A stretch of DNA of 64,000 bases, from positions 1 through 64,000 of the forward strand of contig JBGCDH010000059.1 in assembly GCA_045105235.1 (NCBI GenBank), written 5' to 3'. Every line of letters starts with the position of its first letter. Position 1 is the stretch's first letter. The translations under genes and the position numbers were made by a program. The notes beneath the pieces are model-generated. The model was not told the DNA's origin. It searched no databases and saw only the letters and a list, made by a program, of their open reading frames with translations. The stretch is from GCA-2684655 sp045105235. GTDB taxonomy: Bacteria; Planctomycetota; UBA1135; UBA2386. Positions 16,943 to 26,649 of this stretch are shown one piece after another.

Positions 16943-17962
16943 CTACTTGTCGCCTAGCGACTGCTGCCAGCGCCACGCATCGGCCATCGATCGCTCGATG
17001 GGCAGTTCGGCGCGCCAGCCGAGGCCTTCGGCTGCGTTTTCGGTGTCGGCGAAGGCTGCGACGACATCGCCGGGGCGGCGGTCGGCGAAGTCGTACTTGA
17101 GCTCGACGCCGGTCGCGCCTTCGAAAGCCTTGAGCACTTCGAGCACGGTCGAGCCGGTGCCGGTGCCCAGGTTGAATACCTCGACGGGCTGCTCGCACTT
17201 GCCGGCCAGCAGACGGTCCATCGCCAGGATGTGCGCCTTGGCGACGTCGACGACGTGGATGTAGTCGCGGATGCAGGTGCCGTCGCGGGTGTCGTAGTCC
17301 TTGCCAAACACCTTGAGGGCGCCGCGCAGGCCGGCCGCACTCTGCGTGATGAACGGCACGAGGTTTTGCGGCACGCCCAACGGCAGTTCACCGATCTTGC
17401 CCGACGGATGTGCGCCCACGGGATTGAAGTAGCGCAGCGCGATTACCTGGAAGCCGTGTGCGGACGCCGCGTCGCGCAGCACTTCTTCGCCGATCTGCTT
17501 GGTGTTGCCGTAGGGCGACTCCGCCGGCTTGATCGGCGCGTTCTCGCGGATCGGCAGCTCATCCGCCTGGCCATAGACCGTGCAGGACGAGCTGAAGATG
17601 AACGCGCACTTCGGCTGCTCGCGCACGTAGTCGAGCAGGTTGCACAGCGAGCCGAGGTTGTTGTGGTAGTAGTCGAGCGGCTTCTCCACCGACTCCCCTA
17701 CAGCCTTGTGGGCGGCGAAGTGGATGATGCCGTTCAGGTCCGGATGGTCCCCGAGGAACATCCGGCACGCGGCGCGGTCGGCGAGGTCGACGTTGACCCA
17801 CTTCGGCCGCTGGCCGCTGATGGCCTCGATGCCGTCCAGCACCTCCGGACGCGTGTTCGCAAGGTTGTCGGCGATCACAACCTCGTGGCCGCGATCGAGC
17901 AATTCGACAACCGTGTGCGAGCCGATGTAGCCGAGGCCACCCGTAACGAGAACCTTCGCCAT
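16943..17962 (-). CDS. galE: UDP-glucose 4-epimerase
   Basis: A 339-residue short-chain dehydrogenase-fold epimerase that interconverts UDP-glucose and UDP-galactose in the cytoplasm. It shows the NAD-binding GGLGYIGSH motif at residues 7-15, the catalytic SSSCTVYG serine/threonine region, and the YGNTK Tyr-x3-Lys pair. ALRYFNPVGAHPSGKIGE is the GalE-specific substrate loop. Length is normal for GalE. It sits 12 bp after the UDP-glucuronate decarboxylase gene and 7 bp before a sulfotransferase gene, so it supplies UDP-galactose to the glycan pathway encoded around it. Confidence 0.95.
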   Translation of the reverse strand: MAKVLVTGGLGYIGSHTVVELLDRGHEVVIADNLANTRPEVLDGIEAISGQRPKWVNVDLADRAACRMFLGDHPDLNGIIHFAAHKAVGESVEKPLDYYHNNLGSLCNLLDYVREQPKCAFIFSSSCTVYGQADELPIRENAPIKPAESPYGNTKQIGEEVLRDAASAHGFQVIALRYFNPVGAHPSGKIGELPLGVPQNLVPFITQSAAGLRGALKVFGKDYDTRDGTCIRDYIHVVDVAKAHILAMDRLLAGKCEQPVEVFNLGTGTGSTVLEVLKAFEGATGVELKYDFADRRPGDVVAAFADTENAAEGLGWRAELPIERSMADAWRWQQSLGDK

Positions 17963-17974
17963 ATCTGCCTACCT

Positions 17975-18961
17975 CTACTTGCGCACGTAGCCTTCAAAGT
18001 CGCGGTGCTCTTGCTTGTAGAGAGCATCCCGCGGCAGATCCTTGAAGGCCTGATAGGTGATCTTGAGGCCTTCGGCCCGCGACACCTTTGGCTCCCAGCC
18101 AAGGATCTCGCGCGCCTTGCTGATATCCGGCTGACGCTGCGTCGGATCGTCCTTCGGCAGATCCTTGTAGATCACCTTTTGGTCCGTCCCGGTCAGCTTG
18201 ATGATCTCCTCGGCAAACTCGCCGATCGTGATCTCATCGGGGTTGCCGATGTTGACCGGGTAGGGGTAATCGCTGTGCAGCAGACGATAGATGCCTTCGA
18301 CCAGGTCATCGACATAGCAGAACGACCGCGTCTGGCTGCCGTCGCCGAATACCGTCAGGTCTTCGCCGCGCAGGGCCTGACCGATAAATGCCGGCAGCAC
18401 GCGGCCGTCGTTCAGACGCATGCGCGGGCCATACGTGTTGAAGATGCGGATGATGCGCGTCTGCACACCGTGGTAGGTGTGGTAGGCCATCGTCATCGCT
18501 TCTTGGAAGCGCTTGGCCTCGTCGTAGACGCCGCGTGGCCCGACCGGGTTGACGTTGCCCCAATACTCTTCGGTCTGCGGGTGCACGGTCGGATCGCCGT
18601 AGACCTCCGACGTCGACGCCACCAGGATGCGCGCGCCTTTCTCCTTGGCGAGGCCAAGACAGTTGTGCGTGCCGAGCGATCCGACCTTGAGCGTCTGGAT
18701 CGGGATCTTCAGGTAGTCGATCGGGCTCGCAGGCGACGCAAAGTGCAGGATGAAATCGAGCTCTCCCGCAACGTGGATGAAGTTGCTGACATCGTGGTCG
18801 TAGAAGGTGAACTCCTTCTTCGGGAACAGATGCTCGAGGTTGCGCAGATCGCCGGTGATCAGATTGTCCATGCCGACGACTTCGTAGCCTTCGGCAAGGA
18901 AGCGGTCGCACAGGTGCGAACCAAGGAATCCGGCGGCGCCGGTGATCAGGATGCGTGGCAT
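17975..18961 (-). CDS. uxs: UDP-glucuronate decarboxylase (UDP-xylose synthase)
   Basis: A 328-residue extended SDR enzyme that converts UDP-glucuronate to UDP-xylose with bound NAD. Seen are GAAGFLGSH for dinucleotide binding, STSEVYGDP, the YDEAKR Tyr-x3-Lys catalytic pair, and RIFNTYGPRM with GSQTRSFCYVDDL, which together are characteristic of the UXS group rather than of dTDP-glucose dehydratase. It follows ugd, the gene for the enzyme making its substrate, by 68 bp. The window therefore encodes a complete route from UDP-glucose to UDP-xylose. Confidence 0.93.
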   Translation of the reverse strand: MPRILITGAAGFLGSHLCDRFLAEGYEVVGMDNLITGDLRNLEHLFPKKEFTFYDHDVSNFIHVAGELDFILHFASPASPIDYLKIPIQTLKVGSLGTHNCLGLAKEKGARILVASTSEVYGDPTVHPQTEEYWGNVNPVGPRGVYDEAKRFQEAMTMAYHTYHGVQTRIIRIFNTYGPRMRLNDGRVLPAFIGQALRGEDLTVFGDGSQTRSFCYVDDLVEGIYRLLHSDYPYPVNIGNPDEITIGEFAEEIIKLTGTDQKVIYKDLPKDDPTQRQPDISKAREILGWEPKVSRAEGLKITYQAFKDLPRDALYKQEHRDFEGYVRK

Positions 18962-19029
18962 GAATCGGGTGTCGTTTTCACATCAAGCCGAGGTCAGAGC
19001 GCAGAGATGTCTGCGCGCCCTGGCTGGGC

Positions 19030-20364
<1,335 letters not shown>

Positions 20365-20726
20365 ATGAGACAGTTCGTTGTGACAGCTTGGCGCGGTCGT
20401 TCCGCGTCGATGCAAGCATCGGCTACGGCCGTGGGGCGGCAAAAGGCCGCGCCCGAAGCGCCGCTGTAACGGATGAGATGAGAGCCGAAGCGACGCTGGT
20501 GGCGCCGTTTCAGGGCAGGGTTTCTACCCGGGGGCGGTCGAGCGAACCACTGCGAGCCGGGTCAGAATGTGGACTCCCCGCTGCCGCTTGCCAGCCAAAC
20601 GGCGACTGGCAAGCCCGCTTGGCAAGATCGGCACGAAGCGCCGGCAGGATCCAGCGACGGCACGCCCCAGCGGCAGAGACTCACTTTCCAGGTGAACTTG
20701 CCGCTCGTCCGCCTAGCCTGCCGAGC
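20365..20726. other. Divergent intergenic region between ugd and the UDP-sugar pyrophosphorylase
   Basis: These 362 bp separate the two divergent starts and should carry both promoters. I see no gene. The only clear structure is an inverted repeat, CTTGCCAG at 20587-20594 and CTGGCAAG at 20606-20613, a perfect 8-bp stem with an 11-base loop, which could be a leader hairpin or an operator. The reading frame of the downstream gene is open back to 20388, but the predicted residues there look random. Confidence 0.5.
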
Positions 20727-21836
20727 GTGAACGATCTCGATCCTAGGACAGCCGATTCCCTGCGGACGTATGGCTTCAACTCCGACCAGCAGTCGCGATG
20801 GCAGGAGAAGGTCCGTAGCGGCGTATTTGCCCAGGCCAACAACCTGGTCCAAGGCCCGCTCTCTGCGCCGCCCGCAGGCTCCATGCACTCCCTGCCCGAG
20901 CCCGGCAGCGACGACTGGAAAGAGCTCGAGGCAATCGGGCTCGACGCCATGGCCCGCGGCGAGTTCGCGGTCTGCGTGCTCAACGGCGGCATGGCGACGC
21001 GCTTCGGCGGCGTCGTCAAGGGCGTCGTCGAGGTCCGCGACGGCCGCTCCTTTCTGGGCATGGCCATCGACAACGCCAACGACCTGCGCAAGCGCTCCGG
21101 CGGCCGCGTGCGCGTGTTTTTGATGAACAGCTTCGCGACCGATGATGCGACCAAGCAGCACTTCGCCGAGCACAAGGATTTTGGCTATCCCGCAGCGGAC
21201 ATCGAGCACTTCACGCAATTCGTCGCGCTGCGCATGGCCGAGGACGGTGAGCTGTTCCGACTCGACAACGGCGAGCCTTCGCCCTACGGCCCCGGGCACG
21301 GCGACTTCGACAGCGCCTTCCGCGCATCGGGCTGCCTGCAGCGATTCCTCGACGACGGCGGCAAGTATGTCTTCGTCCGCAACGTCGACAACCTCGGAGC
21401 TCTTGGCAGCCCGGCGGTGCTCGGCCACCACATCCAAAGCGGCAAGCAGATGACCGCCGAGCAAACCAAGAAGCGCGCGGGCGACGTCGGCGGAGCGCCC
21501 TACCTGTTTGACGAGCGCGTTCAGCTGGTCGAGCAACTGCGCTTCCCGGCGGGCTTCGATGCGTCCATCGTTGACGTGTTCAACACCAACACCATGACGT
21601 TTACGGCCGAGGCGCTGCTGCAGCCACGCGAGCTCGGTCGCTACTTCGTCAAGAAGAAGGTCGAAGGCCGCGCTGCGGTGCAAATCGAGCACCTGATTGG
21701 CGAGCTGACGGCACACCTGACGACCAATTTCTTGGCAGTGCCCCGCGACGGCACCGCGTCGCGTTTTCTGCCGATCAAGACCCCCGACGATCTGACGACG
21801 GCCCGGCCCGAGATCGACCAGATTTACGGCTCCTGA
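20727..21836 (+). CDS. UTP--glucose-1-phosphate uridylyltransferase (UDPGP family)
   Basis: A 369-residue nucleotidyltransferase of the eukaryote-like UDPGP/AGX family, probably making UDP-glucose (or UDP-N-acetylhexosamine) from UTP and sugar 1-phosphate. The nucleotide loop is NGGMATRFGGVVKGVVEV near residue 90, and FNTNTMTFTAEALL later in the protein matches the sugar-binding region. I chose the GTG at 20727 because residues before it have no family character; an ATG at 20883 is possible but would be short. It is divergent from ugd, whose product uses UDP-glucose, so it plausibly feeds the same glycan pathway. Confidence 0.82.
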   Translation: MNDLDPRTADSLRTYGFNSDQQSRWQEKVRSGVFAQANNLVQGPLSAPPAGSMHSLPEPGSDDWKELEAIGLDAMARGEFAVCVLNGGMATRFGGVVKGVVEVRDGRSFLGMAIDNANDLRKRSGGRVRVFLMNSFATDDATKQHFAEHKDFGYPAADIEHFTQFVALRMAEDGELFRLDNGEPSPYGPGHGDFDSAFRASGCLQRFLDDGGKYVFVRNVDNLGALGSPAVLGHHIQSGKQMTAEQTKKRAGDVGGAPYLFDERVQLVEQLRFPAGFDASIVDVFNTNTMTFTAEALLQPRELGRYFVKKKVEGRAAVQIEHLIGELTAHLTTNFLAVPRDGTASRFLPIKTPDDLTTARPEIDQIYGS

Positions 21837-21935
21837 ACGGCCGGCGCCGCAACCGGATGGAGCGCTCGGTCGAAACCCCGGCGCGAAGTCCCGCCCGCCC
21901 CTCGCCACCCGCCCCTCGCCGCCCAACGCACAAGC

Positions 21936-22802
21936 ATGCAGTCCGAGGTTCGTGAGATCCCACCCGCCCCACGCCGGGCGCGCATCCAGCCGCTGCTCGC
22001 GCACCGCTGGCCGATGCTGATGATCGGCGGGACCATGGTCACGATCGGTGGACTGATTGCCTGGGCCATGTTCCTGCAGTCCGGCGGCAAGTTCTCGTTT
22101 GGGCCACGACTCGCCGAAGGCCCCGTGCGCGTGGTCGAAGGCACGCTGGACAAGATCTCCGGCCAGCCGCGCTTTGACGACACCGACTGGGACGAAGCGC
22201 ACTACTCGCTGACGTGGATGCAGTATGTCGAGCCCGAAAACGGCACGGCACGCCCCCCCATCCCGCTACCACTAGAAGGCATGTGCTACGTGCCGCGCGA
22301 TCGCTATGCGGCCGGCGCCACCGTTCCGATCGAAGTCCTGCTCGAAGACAAAAACGTGCACTGCATCGTCGGGGGCGTAAAGCACATCTACCGCCAGTGG
22401 CTCTACGCGCGCTTTTGGCTGGTCGTGCTGGTGGTGCCCGGAGCCCTGCTGCTGCTGAGCTGGCTCACCGGCGTGTTTCAGCTTCGGCAGGTATTGGTGC
22501 ACGGCGACGTCACCGTGGGCCGCGTGCTCTCCGCCCAAACCGTGCGATGGGTGCTGCCGGAGATGCTGCAGGTTCGCTACGAGTTTCGTGACCACAGCGC
22601 TCGCCTGCGCCAGAATCGACACTGGGTGCGCGCTCGCGGCTCCCTCGGCACGCGGCTTCGACACAGCGGGGACGGCGGCGTTGGCAGCGCCCTACCGGTG
22701 CTTCACGATCGGCGTCTGCCTCATTGGAACCGCATGCTGCTAGCCAACGACTTCCTGCACCAACCCGAACCACTCGACCCCGAACTTCCCAGCGGTGTTT
22801 AA
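21936..22802 (+). CDS. Membrane protein with two transmembrane segments, DUF3592-like
   Basis: A 288-residue protein with a hydrophobic segment at about residues 25-50 (LMIGGTMVTIGGLIAWAMFL) and a second at about 155-180 (FWLVVLVVPGALLLLSWL), with an extracytoplasmic domain between them. The region after the second segment (VRYEFRD, WVRARGSLGTRL, PVLHD, NRMLL) resembles the small beta domain of DUF3592 proteins. Function is unknown. It lies 99 bp after the pyrophosphorylase gene and 11 bp before the helicase gene. Confidence 0.65.
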   Translation: MQSEVREIPPAPRRARIQPLLAHRWPMLMIGGTMVTIGGLIAWAMFLQSGGKFSFGPRLAEGPVRVVEGTLDKISGQPRFDDTDWDEAHYSLTWMQYVEPENGTARPPIPLPLEGMCYVPRDRYAAGATVPIEVLLEDKNVHCIVGGVKHIYRQWLYARFWLVVLVVPGALLLLSWLTGVFQLRQVLVHGDVTVGRVLSAQTVRWVLPEMLQVRYEFRDHSARLRQNRHWVRARGSLGTRLRHSGDGGVGSALPVLHDRRLPHWNRMLLANDFLHQPEPLDPELPSGV

Positions 22803-22813
22803 GGCAACCCAAC

Positions 22814-24910
22814 GTGTCTGACGAGCCCCTCGACGTACGCCAGCTGCTCGGCCCCGATGGGCCGATTGCGCGCAGGCTGCCGGACTTCGAGGTTCGCGAG
22901 CAGCAGCTGGACCTAAGCGTTGCGATTGCGCGCGCGCTCAAAGAGGGTCGCCACCTGATCGCCGAGGCGGGCACGGGCACGGGCAAGTCGTTCGCCTATT
23001 TGCTGCCGGCGGCGATGCACGCGGACCAGCACGTTGGCGACGGTCCGGTCGTGATCAGCACGCGCACCATCGCGCTGCAAGAGCAGCTCGAAAGCAAGGA
23101 CCTGCCGTTTTTGCACGCGGTGCTGCCGTTTGAGTGGTCTTCGGTCACCGCGATCGGGCGCAACAACTACCTGTGCCTGCGCCGCATGCACCAGGCGGAG
23201 ACGAATCAGGAGCTGTTTGAGGACCCCGAGCGCCACGACCAGCTCCGGCGCATCGTCGACTGGTCGCTGTCGGCCGACGACGGCACACGGCAAGAGCTCG
23301 CGTTCGAGCCTCGCCCCGAGGTTTGGGAAGAAGTCCAAGCCGAGCACGGCAACTGCCTGCAGCGCGCCTGCAAGTACTACAAACCGTGCTACTGGCAGCG
23401 TGCGCGCCGCCGCATGCAGACGGCACAGGTGCTGGTCGTCAACCACGCTCTCTACTTCGCCGACCTGGCGCTGCGCATGGCGGGCGCGTCGTATCTGCCT
23501 GCGCACCGCGTGGTCGTCTTTGACGAAGCGCACCACCTGGCGCAGACGGCCACGCAAAGCCTCGGGTTGCGCATCGGCCGCACGACGCTCGGCTGGCACC
23601 TACGCCGCATCCACAAACGCCGCGGCGACCGGACCCTGCTGCGCAAGCACGGCACGCAGGCGGCACTGCTGCTGTGGGAAGAAGCGCACCTGGTTGGTGA
23701 GGCTCTGTTCGACTCGCTGCAGGAGCGCCTGCAGCAGCGCCGATCTTCCCCCGGCGGCTTTGGTTCATCAGGGGGCGGCTCCCCAGGGGGCAGCAGCCGC
23801 GACGGCATCGCCCTTCATGAAGAGACCATCGAAGAAGGCCTGTCGCCGATTCTGCGCGCCCTTGCCGGCGAGCTTGCGGGTGCGGCCATGCGCAGCGACA
23901 AGGTCGACGTGCAGATGGAGCTCCAGGCCCGCGCCAACGGCCTCGAAGGCCTGTGCGCGACGCTGCGGGCGCTGTGCGTGGCCAACCCGGACGCGGAGAC
24001 CCCGCTGGTTCGATGGCTCGAACCGTCGCGGCACGGGGCCCAGCTGTGCGGCGCGCCGCTCGACGTATCAGAGACGCTCAGAAAGCACCTGTTCGAAGGC
24101 GGTGCCACCGCGATTTTGACGAGCGCCACGCTGGCAACGACCGAGGCGTCCGCGGCGTCCGGCACCGCCGCCCACGCCCCCGTCGATCCCGATGCAGCCG
24201 GCAGCGCAAACGAACGCCGCCGACCGGACGGCTTCGAATGGCTGCGCAGCCAGCTCGGCATCGATGGCGCCGAAGCGCTGCAGGTCGGCTCGCCGTTTGA
24301 CTACGACCGCTCGGTTCGCCTGGTGCTCGAAGAAGCGATGCCCGATCCCTCGCGCGAGGCGCACACCTACCGCCGCGAGGTCACCGAGCGCACGCTGCGC
24401 CACCTGCTCGACAACGGTGGCCGCGCCCTGATTCTGTGCACGTCTTGGGACTTCGTCCGCAACCTGGCGCAGCTGCTGCGGGCACCGCTTGCCGAAGCCG
24501 GCATCGAGCTGCTGGTCCAGGGGGAGGCACCCCTGACCCGGCTGCTGCAGCGCAAACGCGACGTGCCGACGTCGGTGCTGCTCGGCACCGACAGCCTTTG
24601 GGAAGGCATCGACGTTCGTGGCGAGGCGCTGACGCTGCTGGTGGTTACGCGCCTGCCGTTCGCCAGCCCGGGCCACCCACTTACGCAGGCCCGAATGCAA
24701 GCCATGAAGGAGCGGGGCCGCGACCCGTTCCAAGACCACTCGCTCCCCGAGGCCGTCCTGAAGTTTCGCCAGGGATTCGGCCGACTGATCCGCGGCTCGG
24801 ACGACCGCGGCACCGTCGTCGTCATGGACCCCAGGATCCGGACCAAGCGGTATGGACAGCGTTTTGTCGGCGCGCTGCCGTTTTCGGCCGACTACGAGCC
24901 GGAAACGTAG
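22814..24910 (+). CDS. dinG: DinG/XPD-type ATP-dependent DNA helicase
   Basis: A 698-residue superfamily 2 helicase of the DinG group, which unwinds DNA 5-prime to 3-prime and helps remove R-loops and other blocking structures. Seen are Walker A GTGTGKS (residues 53-59), the DEAH box in VVFDEAHHL, and a likely iron-sulfur cluster with cysteines in NYLCLRR, GNCLQRACKYYKPCYW. The C-terminal motor has LLGTDSLWEGIDVRGEAL and GFGRLIRGSDDRG. The GTG at 22814 gives the normal start; an open extension to 22724 overlaps the previous gene. A Gly/Ser-rich stretch (about residues 315-335) is a flexible insert. No exonuclease domain is present. Confidence 0.9.
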   Translation: MSDEPLDVRQLLGPDGPIARRLPDFEVREQQLDLSVAIARALKEGRHLIAEAGTGTGKSFAYLLPAAMHADQHVGDGPVVISTRTIALQEQLESKDLPFLHAVLPFEWSSVTAIGRNNYLCLRRMHQAETNQELFEDPERHDQLRRIVDWSLSADDGTRQELAFEPRPEVWEEVQAEHGNCLQRACKYYKPCYWQRARRRMQTAQVLVVNHALYFADLALRMAGASYLPAHRVVVFDEAHHLAQTATQSLGLRIGRTTLGWHLRRIHKRRGDRTLLRKHGTQAALLLWEEAHLVGEALFDSLQERLQQRRSSPGGFGSSGGGSPGGSSRDGIALHEETIEEGLSPILRALAGELAGAAMRSDKVDVQMELQARANGLEGLCATLRALCVANPDAETPLVRWLEPSRHGAQLCGAPLDVSETLRKHLFEGGATAILTSATLATTEASAASGTAAHAPVDPDAAGSANERRRPDGFEWLRSQLGIDGAEALQVGSPFDYDRSVRLVLEEAMPDPSREAHTYRREVTERTLRHLLDNGGRALILCTSWDFVRNLAQLLRAPLAEAGIELLVQGEAPLTRLLQRKRDVPTSVLLGTDSLWEGIDVRGEALTLLVVTRLPFASPGHPLTQARMQAMKERGRDPFQDHSLPEAVLKFRQGFGRLIRGSDDRGTVVVMDPRIRTKRYGQRFVGALPFSADYEPET

Positions 24911-24940
24911 GGGCAAGGCCCGAGACGGGATCGACAGCTC

Positions 24941-24968
24941 GATATTAGAGTGATATCACTCCAATATC
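24941..24968. promoter_or_regulatory. 28-bp palindromic operator candidate upstream of the SPFH gene
   Basis: The sequence GATATT-A-GAGTGATATCACTC-C-AATATC is an inverted repeat in which 13 of 14 positions match. It ends 26 bp before the ATG at 24995 and is strikingly AT-rich for this genome. The gene pair it precedes ends in a ribbon-helix-helix protein, a class that binds such palindromes as dimers of dimers, so autoregulation by that protein is the natural reading. Binding is inferred. Confidence 0.7.
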
Positions 24969-24994
24969 CGAACTTCTCACCCGTAGGCAGCCCC

Positions 24995-25816
24995 ATGGAT
25001 ACGACCTCGCAAGAATTCCCGCACCCCAATCCGCGTCCTGGCATCCCCATGCTCGTGGCCGGCTTGCTTTGCCTGGTGACGTTCATCGGCATCCCGGTCG
25101 GCGCTTTGATCCTGGCCGGACTGACGCTGGTCAATCCCAACCAGACCAAGGTCGTGATCCTGTTTGGCATCTACAAGGGCACGCTGCGCGAGCCCGGTTT
25201 CTACTGGGTCAACCCGTTTTCACGGCGCCGCGAAGTCAGCCTGCGCGCCCACAACTTCAACAGCGACCACCTCAAGGTCAACGACAAGCGCGGCAACCCG
25301 ATCGAGATCGGCGCCGTCGTGGTGTGGCGGGTTCGCGATACGGCGCAGGCTGCTTTCGATGTCGAGGACCACGTCTCCTACGTGCGTGTGCAAACCGAAT
25401 CCGCGGTGCGGCACCTAGCTTCGCAGCACCCGTACGATACGCCGCTCGACCACGAGAGCTCCCTGCGTGGCAGCAGCGACTCGATCAACCAGGAGCTGCA
25501 GGAAGAGCTCGAACAGCGCCTGCAACGGGCCGGCATCGACGTTCTCGAAGCGCGCCTGAGCCACCTCGCGTATGCGCCGGAAATCGCCGGCGCGATGCTG
25601 CAGCGTCAACAGGCCGAGGCGATCATCGATGCCCGCACGCGCATTGTCGACGGCGCCTGCAGCATGGTCGAAATGGCGCTCGAGCAGCTCCAGCGCAAGT
25701 CCGTGGTCGAACTCGACGAAGAACGCAAAGCGCAGATGGTCAGCAACCTGCTGGTGGTGCTCTGCTCTGAGCGCGGCACCCAGCCGGTCGTCAACGCCGG
25801 CACGCTCTACGGGTAG
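24995..25816 (+). CDS. SPFH (stomatin/prohibitin-like) membrane protein
   Basis: A 273-residue SPFH-domain protein. A hydrophobic N-terminal hairpin (about residues 16-42, PMLVAGLLCLVTFIGIPVG) anchors it, followed by the band-7 domain (VNPNQTKVVILFG, EPGFYWVNPF, EIGAVVVWRV) and a long helix from about residue 155 to 245 (ELQEELEQRLQRAGIDVLEA, QRQQAEAIIDAR). Such proteins form large rings on membranes and scaffold proteases or lipid domains. The ATG at 24995 is preferred, because an upstream start at 24950 would lie inside the palindromic operator. The stop codon overlaps the start of the next gene by one base, indicating translational coupling. Confidence 0.88.
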   Translation: MDTTSQEFPHPNPRPGIPMLVAGLLCLVTFIGIPVGALILAGLTLVNPNQTKVVILFGIYKGTLREPGFYWVNPFSRRREVSLRAHNFNSDHLKVNDKRGNPIEIGAVVVWRVRDTAQAAFDVEDHVSYVRVQTESAVRHLASQHPYDTPLDHESSLRGSSDSINQELQEELEQRLQRAGIDVLEARLSHLAYAPEIAGAMLQRQQAEAIIDARTRIVDGACSMVEMALEQLQRKSVVELDEERKAQMVSNLLVVLCSERGTQPVVNAGTLYG

Positions 25817-26049
25817 TGGCTTTGACCGCCAAAGGCGACAAGAAGGGGTTTCTCCTACGCGTTCCACAGCCGCTGTTTGACGAACTGCGGCGCTGGTCCG
25901 AGCAGGAGATGCGCAGCATCAACGGCCAAATCGAGTGGATCTTGCGCGACGCTTTGCGGCGTCGCTCCCACGGGCTTCCGGCACCGGAAATCACGGATCC
26001 ATCGACACCACGAGCGAGACGCAAGACCGACGAGCCGCCTTCTCAGTGA
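25816..26049 (+). CDS. Arc-like ribbon-helix-helix DNA-binding protein
   Basis: A 77-residue protein whose first 55 residues match the Arc/MetJ-type ribbon-helix-helix fold: GFLLRVPQPLFDELRRWS forms the strand and first helix, and INGQIEWILRDALRRR the second. The rest is a Pro- and Lys-rich tail. It starts with GTG sharing one base with the stop of the SPFH gene (TAGTG), so its synthesis is coupled to that gene. It most likely represses the operon through the palindrome at 24941-24968. An antitoxin role is possible for this fold, but no toxin-like partner is present. Confidence 0.85.
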   Translation: MALTAKGDKKGFLLRVPQPLFDELRRWSEQEMRSINGQIEWILRDALRRRSHGLPAPEITDPSTPRARRKTDEPPSQ

Positions 26050-26100
26050 TCTCTCGAATCAGGACGAAAGATCGCTTCGCCTGCAACCGAAGGAACTCCC

Positions 26101-26649
26101 ATGTCGGTCCTTGTTCTGTGCGCATGGTGCAATCATACGATTCGCAATGAGCCATCTGCCGACGCGGATACGGCGTCGCACGGCATCTGCTTTTCGTGCT
26201 TCAAGGACATGGGGCTTGTACCAACGGAAGACATCCTGTCGCTGTCCCGCGACCAGATCGACAAGCTCCCGATTGGCATCATCGAGCTCGACCGCGACGG
26301 CATTGTGCGTCGCTACAACGAAACCGAAGCGCGCGCCGCAGGCCTGCAGGCCGAGCGGGTGATTGGCCGCCACTTCTTTGACGAGGTCGCCCCCTGCACG
26401 AGCGTCCGCGAGTTTCGAGGCGCCGTCGAAGCGATGATGGCAGACCCCGAAGCGGCTCGAGATGAGCTGCACTTCGTCTTTCGCTTCCACAGCGGTGACC
26501 GCTTGGCGCACTTGGTATTCGCCTGGGACTCGGACGCTGGCCGTATGACGATCCTGGTCGACATGCTCGGCGACCCGGCCGACCACGAAGCGCGCTGCGA
26601 TACCGTTTGGGGCAGCGCCAAACCGCCTCAGGTAACGCTTGGGAAGTAG
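26101..26649 (+). CDS. Photoactive-yellow-protein-like PAS protein with N-terminal zinc ribbon
   Basis: A 182-residue cytoplasmic protein with a strong ribosome binding site (AGGA, 26091-26094). Residues 7-33 hold two Cys-x2-Cys pairs (C7, C10, C30, C33; SHGICFSC), the small zinc ribbon often found at the end of histidine kinases. Residues 53-165 are a PAS domain close to photoactive yellow protein: GVIGRHFF-type segment VIGRHFFDEVAPCT carries Cys99, equivalent to PYP Cys69 that binds p-coumarate. Tyr72 and Glu76 match PYP Tyr42 and Glu46 at the same +30 offset without a gap. Thr50 and Arg52 of PYP are Ala80 and Leu82 here. No output domain follows, so it probably signals by protein contact. 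It overlaps the end of the convergent acyltransferase gene by 22 bp. It could instead bind another ligand; no chromophore-synthesis genes are in the window. Confidence 0.8.
   Translation: MSVLVLCAWCNHTIRNEPSADADTASHGICFSCFKDMGLVPTEDILSLSRDQIDKLPIGIIELDRDGIVRRYNETEARAAGLQAERVIGRHFFDEVAPCTSVREFRGAVEAMMADPEAARDELHFVFRFHSGDRLAHLVFAWDSDAGRMTILVDMLGDPADHEARCDTVWGSAKPPQVTLGK

Noticed and set aside
20562..22202. A 546-residue minus-strand open frame
   Set aside because: It is antisense to the UDP-sugar pyrophosphorylase and the next gene and shows no domain motif.
22600..22802. A frameshift in the DUF3592-like membrane protein
   Set aside because: The Arg/His-rich stretch looked out of frame, but PVLHD and NRMLLANDF later in the same frame match the family, so the frame is kept.
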